This document shows positions 24,557 to 27,217 of a stretch of 27,217 nucleotides of DNA, piece by piece. The stretch's first letter is position 1. The number at the start of each line of letters is the position of its first letter. The notes below the pieces were generated by a model. The model was not told the DNA's origin. It searched no databases and worked only from the letters and a program-made list of their open reading frames with translations. Made by a program: the position numbers and the translations under genes. Source of the DNA: CAZELM01 sp964512995 (GTDB lineage Bacteria; CSSED10-310); contig CAZELM010000053.1 of NCBI GenBank assembly GCA_964512995.1, positions 1 through 27,217 of the forward strand, written 5' to 3'.

Positions 24557-24589
24557 AAAAGCGTCCCTGATCACAGGGACGCTTTTTTT
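24557..24589 (+). terminator. Strong rho-independent terminator
   Basis: AGCGTCCCTG (24560-24569) and CAGGGACGCT (24574-24583) form a perfect 10-bp GC-rich stem with loop ATCA, followed by seven T. Four A before the stem could let it act weakly on the minus strand for the convergent aminotransferase. Confidence 0.95.
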
Positions 24590-24741
24590 CAGGATCGTTT
24601 GGATGGCGTATGATTCCAGATTTGTATGATCGTATTCATATCAAATGCAATAGATTGAAGTTTCCAGAATCAGACGATTTTTATATGTTTTAAGGGGTTC
24701 ACAGCAGCCTTATCTGACAATAAATTCTGCTGTTATATCTC

Positions 24742-25947
24742 TCATGCATCCGGTCGTCCGTGCATCTCTTCCTGAATAGTCTCTGCCAGAATCTTTATGG
24801 CTTTTTCGATCGATGTTGCATCTGCCATCGTGAAATTCAGTCGCATGGTTTCCAGACCTTCGTCTTTATGCGCATAGAAAAATTTTCCCGGAACAAAAGC
24901 GACTTTGCGGTCGATCGTTTTCCAATACAGTTTTTCCATATCAAAATTCTTAGGTCCGATTGCCCAGAGAAACATCCCGCCTTCGGGTTTTGACCAATGG
25001 AACGTATCCGGGAAATGTGTTTCAAGAGCTTGAAGCATCGCCGTCTGTTTCGGCTGGTAGATCTGGATGATCTTGGGGAGATGTTTGTCCAGATATCCTC
25101 CGGATAGATACTCAGCAGCCAACGCCTGATTAAATGTGCTGGTATGCAGATCCACGCCTTGTTTGACGAGTACCAGCCATTTCCGGATCAACTCCGGAGC
25201 CACACAGAAGCCAATCCGAAGACCGGGAGCAAAAATCTTGGAAAAGGTGCCGATATAAACCACATGATCGGGTGCGAATGTGTGGATGGGAGGCAATGAT
25301 TCGCCCTGAAACCGCAACGCACTGTATGGATCATCTTCGATCAGCAACGCATGATATGTTTGAATCAGTTGAGCGATTTTCTTTCGCCGTTCGAGCGGGA
25401 TCGTCCGTCCGGTTGGATTGTGAAACGTTGGCACCAGATAGATGAATTTAACGAAACGAGTCTTCAGAATGTGCTCCAATGATTCCGGAATGAGGCCATT
25501 CTCGTCCATCTCGAGCTGGATATAATTCGGTTGATATGGATTGAATGCCTGAAGTGCTCCAAGATAGGTTGGCGCTTCCACTGCGACAGTGTCACCTGAT
25601 GATATCAGAATCTTCCCGAGAGCATCAAGTACACCCTGGGATCCGCTGGAAATTAAAATATCGGGGACATCTACCTTTATTCCAGATTGCCTGAGATAAC
25701 CGACAAGCGCTTCCCGAAGCGGAACAAATCCTTCTGTCAATCCATACTGGAATGCATTCGAGGAATATTTTTCTATGACGGTTTGCGTCAATTCCCCGAT
25801 AATTTCCAATGGGAAACTTTCTGGAGCGGGCATGCCACCGGCCAGCGAAATCATACCGGGCTGAGAAACGACTTTCAATATCTCCCGAATTGCGCTCACT
25901 CCCATTTTTTGGGTGCAGTTGGATAATAATTGTTCGAAATTCATCAT
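24742..25947 (-). CDS. PLP-dependent aminotransferase, LysN/ARO8 (class I) type
   Basis: This cytoplasmic enzyme of 401 residues transfers amino groups between an amino acid and a 2-oxoacid. Fold-type I signatures are present: SLAGGMPAPESFP, YGLTEGFVPLREAL, SGSQGVLDALGKIL, PTFHNPTGRTIPLERR, LIEDDPYSALRF, the PLP lysine in GTFSKIFAPGLRIGF (Lys237), KPEGGMFLWA and MRLNFTMA. The best relatives from memory are 2-aminoadipate/aromatic aminotransferases without the MocR DNA-binding domain. The substrate cannot be fixed. ATG 25947 is preferred, seven bases after GGGGT; ATG 25944 and an upstream GTG (25965) are possible. It stands alone between a convergent gene and a co-directional collagen-like gene. 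Confidence 0.93.
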   Translation of the reverse strand: MMNFEQLLSNCTQKMGVSAIREILKVVSQPGMISLAGGMPAPESFPLEIIGELTQTVIEKYSSNAFQYGLTEGFVPLREALVGYLRQSGIKVDVPDILISSGSQGVLDALGKILISSGDTVAVEAPTYLGALQAFNPYQPNYIQLEMDENGLIPESLEHILKTRFVKFIYLVPTFHNPTGRTIPLERRKKIAQLIQTYHALLIEDDPYSALRFQGESLPPIHTFAPDHVVYIGTFSKIFAPGLRIGFCVAPELIRKWLVLVKQGVDLHTSTFNQALAAEYLSGGYLDKHLPKIIQIYQPKQTAMLQALETHFPDTFHWSKPEGGMFLWAIGPKNFDMEKLYWKTIDRKVAFVPGKFFYAHKDEGLETMRLNFTMADATSIEKAIKILAETIQEEMHGRPDA

Positions 25948-26000
25948 AATGTTACCCCGATCCACTCCATCCAGTTCGCATCGCCATGTTATACGATTAC

Positions 26001-26029
26001 TGAATATCTGTTTTACTGATGAATGTCAA
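26001..26029 (-). promoter_or_regulatory. Promoter of the aminotransferase gene
   Basis: A perfect TTGACA (26029-26024, minus strand) is followed after 17 bp by a weak -10, TATTCA (26006-26001). The leader would be about 50 nt. Confidence 0.5.
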
Positions 26030-26208
26030 TATCGCGCCTTTTCCGAAAAAAATCGAATTAAAAGATTTTATTTCATCCGTTGCATGGCAGTGAATCGGAG
26101 ATTAGGAAAGCATTTTATCTCCTATACCACACATTGCCTTGCCATATCGATCATTTACCTCTCCAATCACATACTCTCAACGGGAGATGATTGGTTTCAA
26201 TGAAATAT

Positions 26209-26244
26209 ATCCAGCCTCGCCTTTATCGAAAGGAGAGGCTGGAT
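26209..26244 (-). terminator. Long hairpin after the collagen-like gene
   Basis: ATCCAGCCTC (26209-26218) and GAGGCTGGAT (26235-26244) form a perfect 10-bp stem. After a single G/A mismatch an inner stem CCTTT/AAAGG closes an ATCG loop. It lies about 60 bp past the stop at 26307. There is no real T-tract (ATATTTC follows), so it may stabilise the 3' end or work with Rho instead. Confidence 0.5.
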
Positions 26245-26306
26245 GGAATTCTCAGACTATACGATTGAAAGAAGCCGCGTTATAAGCTCTCAAAGGTCAG
26301 CTCGAA

Positions 26307-27217
26307 TCACAAACCGATATACGTGATAAAATGGATCGCGGCATTAGCCCGGATTTCATTACCATACCTGGCAGATCCTCCCATGGTATTGGAAATATCT
26401 TCACCGAGTTTACCCCGACCATTTTGATAGGCAATCGCCCATGCACCGCGATACGCAACTCCTTCCTGAACAATCCGTGTACATTTCATGATATTCATCA
26501 GTGCGTTCGATAGATTTGTCGTGATAGGAGATGGCTCGTCATATGTATTCAGAACTAGAATATTTCCAGATGTATCATACGTCCCGATAGCAGTTGCCAG
26601 AGCGTTTCCCTGACCGGTCGGATCCGCATAGGTATCATAGGTTTGTGAATGAATCACAGAACCGTCTGCACCACTGAGCACCGTCAGATGAACCGCTCGT
26701 CCCGAGGACGATACTAAAACTCCGTTGACAAACACAGAACGTCCCTGGGCAGAACCAGGATTACCAGCGCCGGTGGAAAATGCATTGACATCGATCCGTT
26801 TTTTACCATTTGGACCACAGATGAAACCCCGATGCCGGAGGTTGCCATTGACATCCAGGGTTTCAGAAGGGGTATCCACTCCAACACCCATGCGTGTATT
26901 CGTGTTGTCATAAAAAACATTCGCTCCCCCCGCACTGCCATTATCGTTGTACACCATCTGCATATTGGTTCCGGCTATCGGACCGGTTGGACCCATCGGA
27001 CCTTCCGGACCAACTGCTCCTTGTGGACCCACTGCACCCGTTGCGCCTTGCGGTCCCACAGGCCCCTGGATTCCCTGCAGACCCTGTAAACCCTGGATTC
27101 CCTGTGGACCCGTCGGACCCATCGGGCCGACTGCTCCCTGGATTCCCTGCGGACCGGTCGAGCCCATCGGACCAGCTTCTCCCTGGATTCCCTGCGGACC
27201 GGTCGGACCCATCGGAC
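26307..27217 (-). CDS. Collagen-like protein, C-terminal half, with ILEI/PANDER-like domain (start beyond the window)
   Basis: About 302 residues are visible, open at the right edge. Gly-X-Y triplets (GPTGPQGIQGEAGPMG and similar) run to GPTGPIAG, followed by a fibre-type linker (MQMVYNDNGSAGGANVFYDN, MGVGVDTPSETLDVNGNL). The last 140 residues look like an ILEI/FAM3/PANDER-type fold: RSVFVNGVLVSSSGRAVHLT, ADGSVIHSQTYDTYADP, NILVLNTYDEPS, LSNALMNIMKC and YRGAWAIAYQNGRG. That domain is known from vertebrate FAM3 proteins and from some bacterial and phage fibre proteins. The gene is an exported or fibre-like trimer, ending at TGA 26307. The domain call rests on remembered motifs. Confidence 0.78.
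   Translation of the reverse strand, partial: PMGPTGPQGIQGEAGPMGSTGPQGIQGAVGPMGPTGPQGIQGLQGLQGIQGPVGPQGATGAVGPQGAVGPEGPMGPTGPIAGTNMQMVYNDNGSAGGANVFYDNTNTRMGVGVDTPSETLDVNGNLRHRGFICGPNGKKRIDVNAFSTGAGNPGSAQGRSVFVNGVLVSSSGRAVHLTVLSGADGSVIHSQTYDTYADPTGQGNALATAIGTYDTSGNILVLNTYDEPSPITTNLSNALMNIMKCTRIVQEGVAYRGAWAIAYQNGRGKLGEDISNTMGGSARYGNEIRANAAIHFITYIGL

Larger units (their letters stand above)
25948..26306. other. Intergenic region upstream of the aminotransferase
   Basis: This stretch carries the aminotransferase promoter, an A/T-rich block just upstream of it (about 26040-26075) that could act as an UP element, and the hairpin after the collagen-like gene (26209-26244). No protein-like frame is visible. 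Confidence 0.6.

Noticed and set aside
24701..24733. Inverted repeat ACAGCAG/CTGCTGT as terminator of the aminotransferase gene
   Set aside because: The loop is 19 nt and no T-tract follows on the minus strand.
1..27217. Circular element closed through the collagen gene
   Set aside because: Direct joining is out of frame, the repeats on each side differ, and the content (dnaE, accA, PBP-rodA) is chromosomal.

Overview
The window reads as a chromosomal fragment from an uncultivated, diderm (outer-membrane) bacterium. Evidence for this is a TonB-dependent receptor, many secreted proteins with signal peptides, Pro/Thr-rich (TPTPT) linkers, a dockerin-like module and hydrophobic C-terminal anchor tails. 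Shine-Dalgarno sites (GGAGG) are strong and TGA is used as an ordinary stop in several genes, so code 11 applies. I cannot assign a phylum. Both ends of the window break inside collagen-like Gly-X-Y coding repeats, and a run of exactly 100 N (4340-4439) sits inside a tandem array. This looks like a scaffold limited by repeats.

Layout: 1-833 (-) is the N-terminal half of a secreted collagen-like protein. 942-3837 (-) is a SEDS glycosyltransferase (RodA/FtsW family) and its partner penicillin-binding protein, overlapping. 4016-4624 is an array of 64-bp repeats, each built of three 21-22-bp subrepeats. 4792-8169 (-) is a large secreted protein with seven copies of an unrecognised Cys-containing domain and a C-terminal dockerin-like module. 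8430-13018 (-) is dnaE followed by accA, a gene order also found in E. coli. 13326-13706 (+) is an RRM RNA-binding protein with a long leader.

14062-20189 (-) is a four-gene operon behind a clear cobalamin riboswitch: a TonB-dependent receptor (BtuB-like), a secreted YncE-like beta-propeller protein (BtuG-like in arrangement), a second secreted surface protein, and a third secreted protein with a C-terminal anchor. Together they look like an outer-surface vitamin B12 capture system. The inner-membrane BtuCDF transporter is not in the window.

20415-21218 (-) is a small operon with its own promoter: a DUF1877/YfbM-family protein followed, 27 bases on, by a 95-codon gene with two adjacent in-frame TGA codons. 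Coding signal continues on both sides of the TGA pair. A stem-loop with a GGUC apical loop lies 21 nt after the second TGA, as in bacterial SECIS elements. I read it as a small selenoprotein with a tandem Sec-Sec motif, resembling the CC/Se-motif family. It is the most interesting object here.

21639-22391 (+) is a secreted protein gene interrupted by one in-frame TGA. 22679-24535 (+) is a secreted parallel beta-helix protein with a long TP-rich stalk, a C-terminal membrane tail and a strong terminator. 24742-25947 (-) is a PLP-dependent aminotransferase of the LysN/ARO8 type. 26307-27217 (-) is the C-terminal half of a collagen-like protein that ends in what looks like an ILEI/PANDER-type domain.
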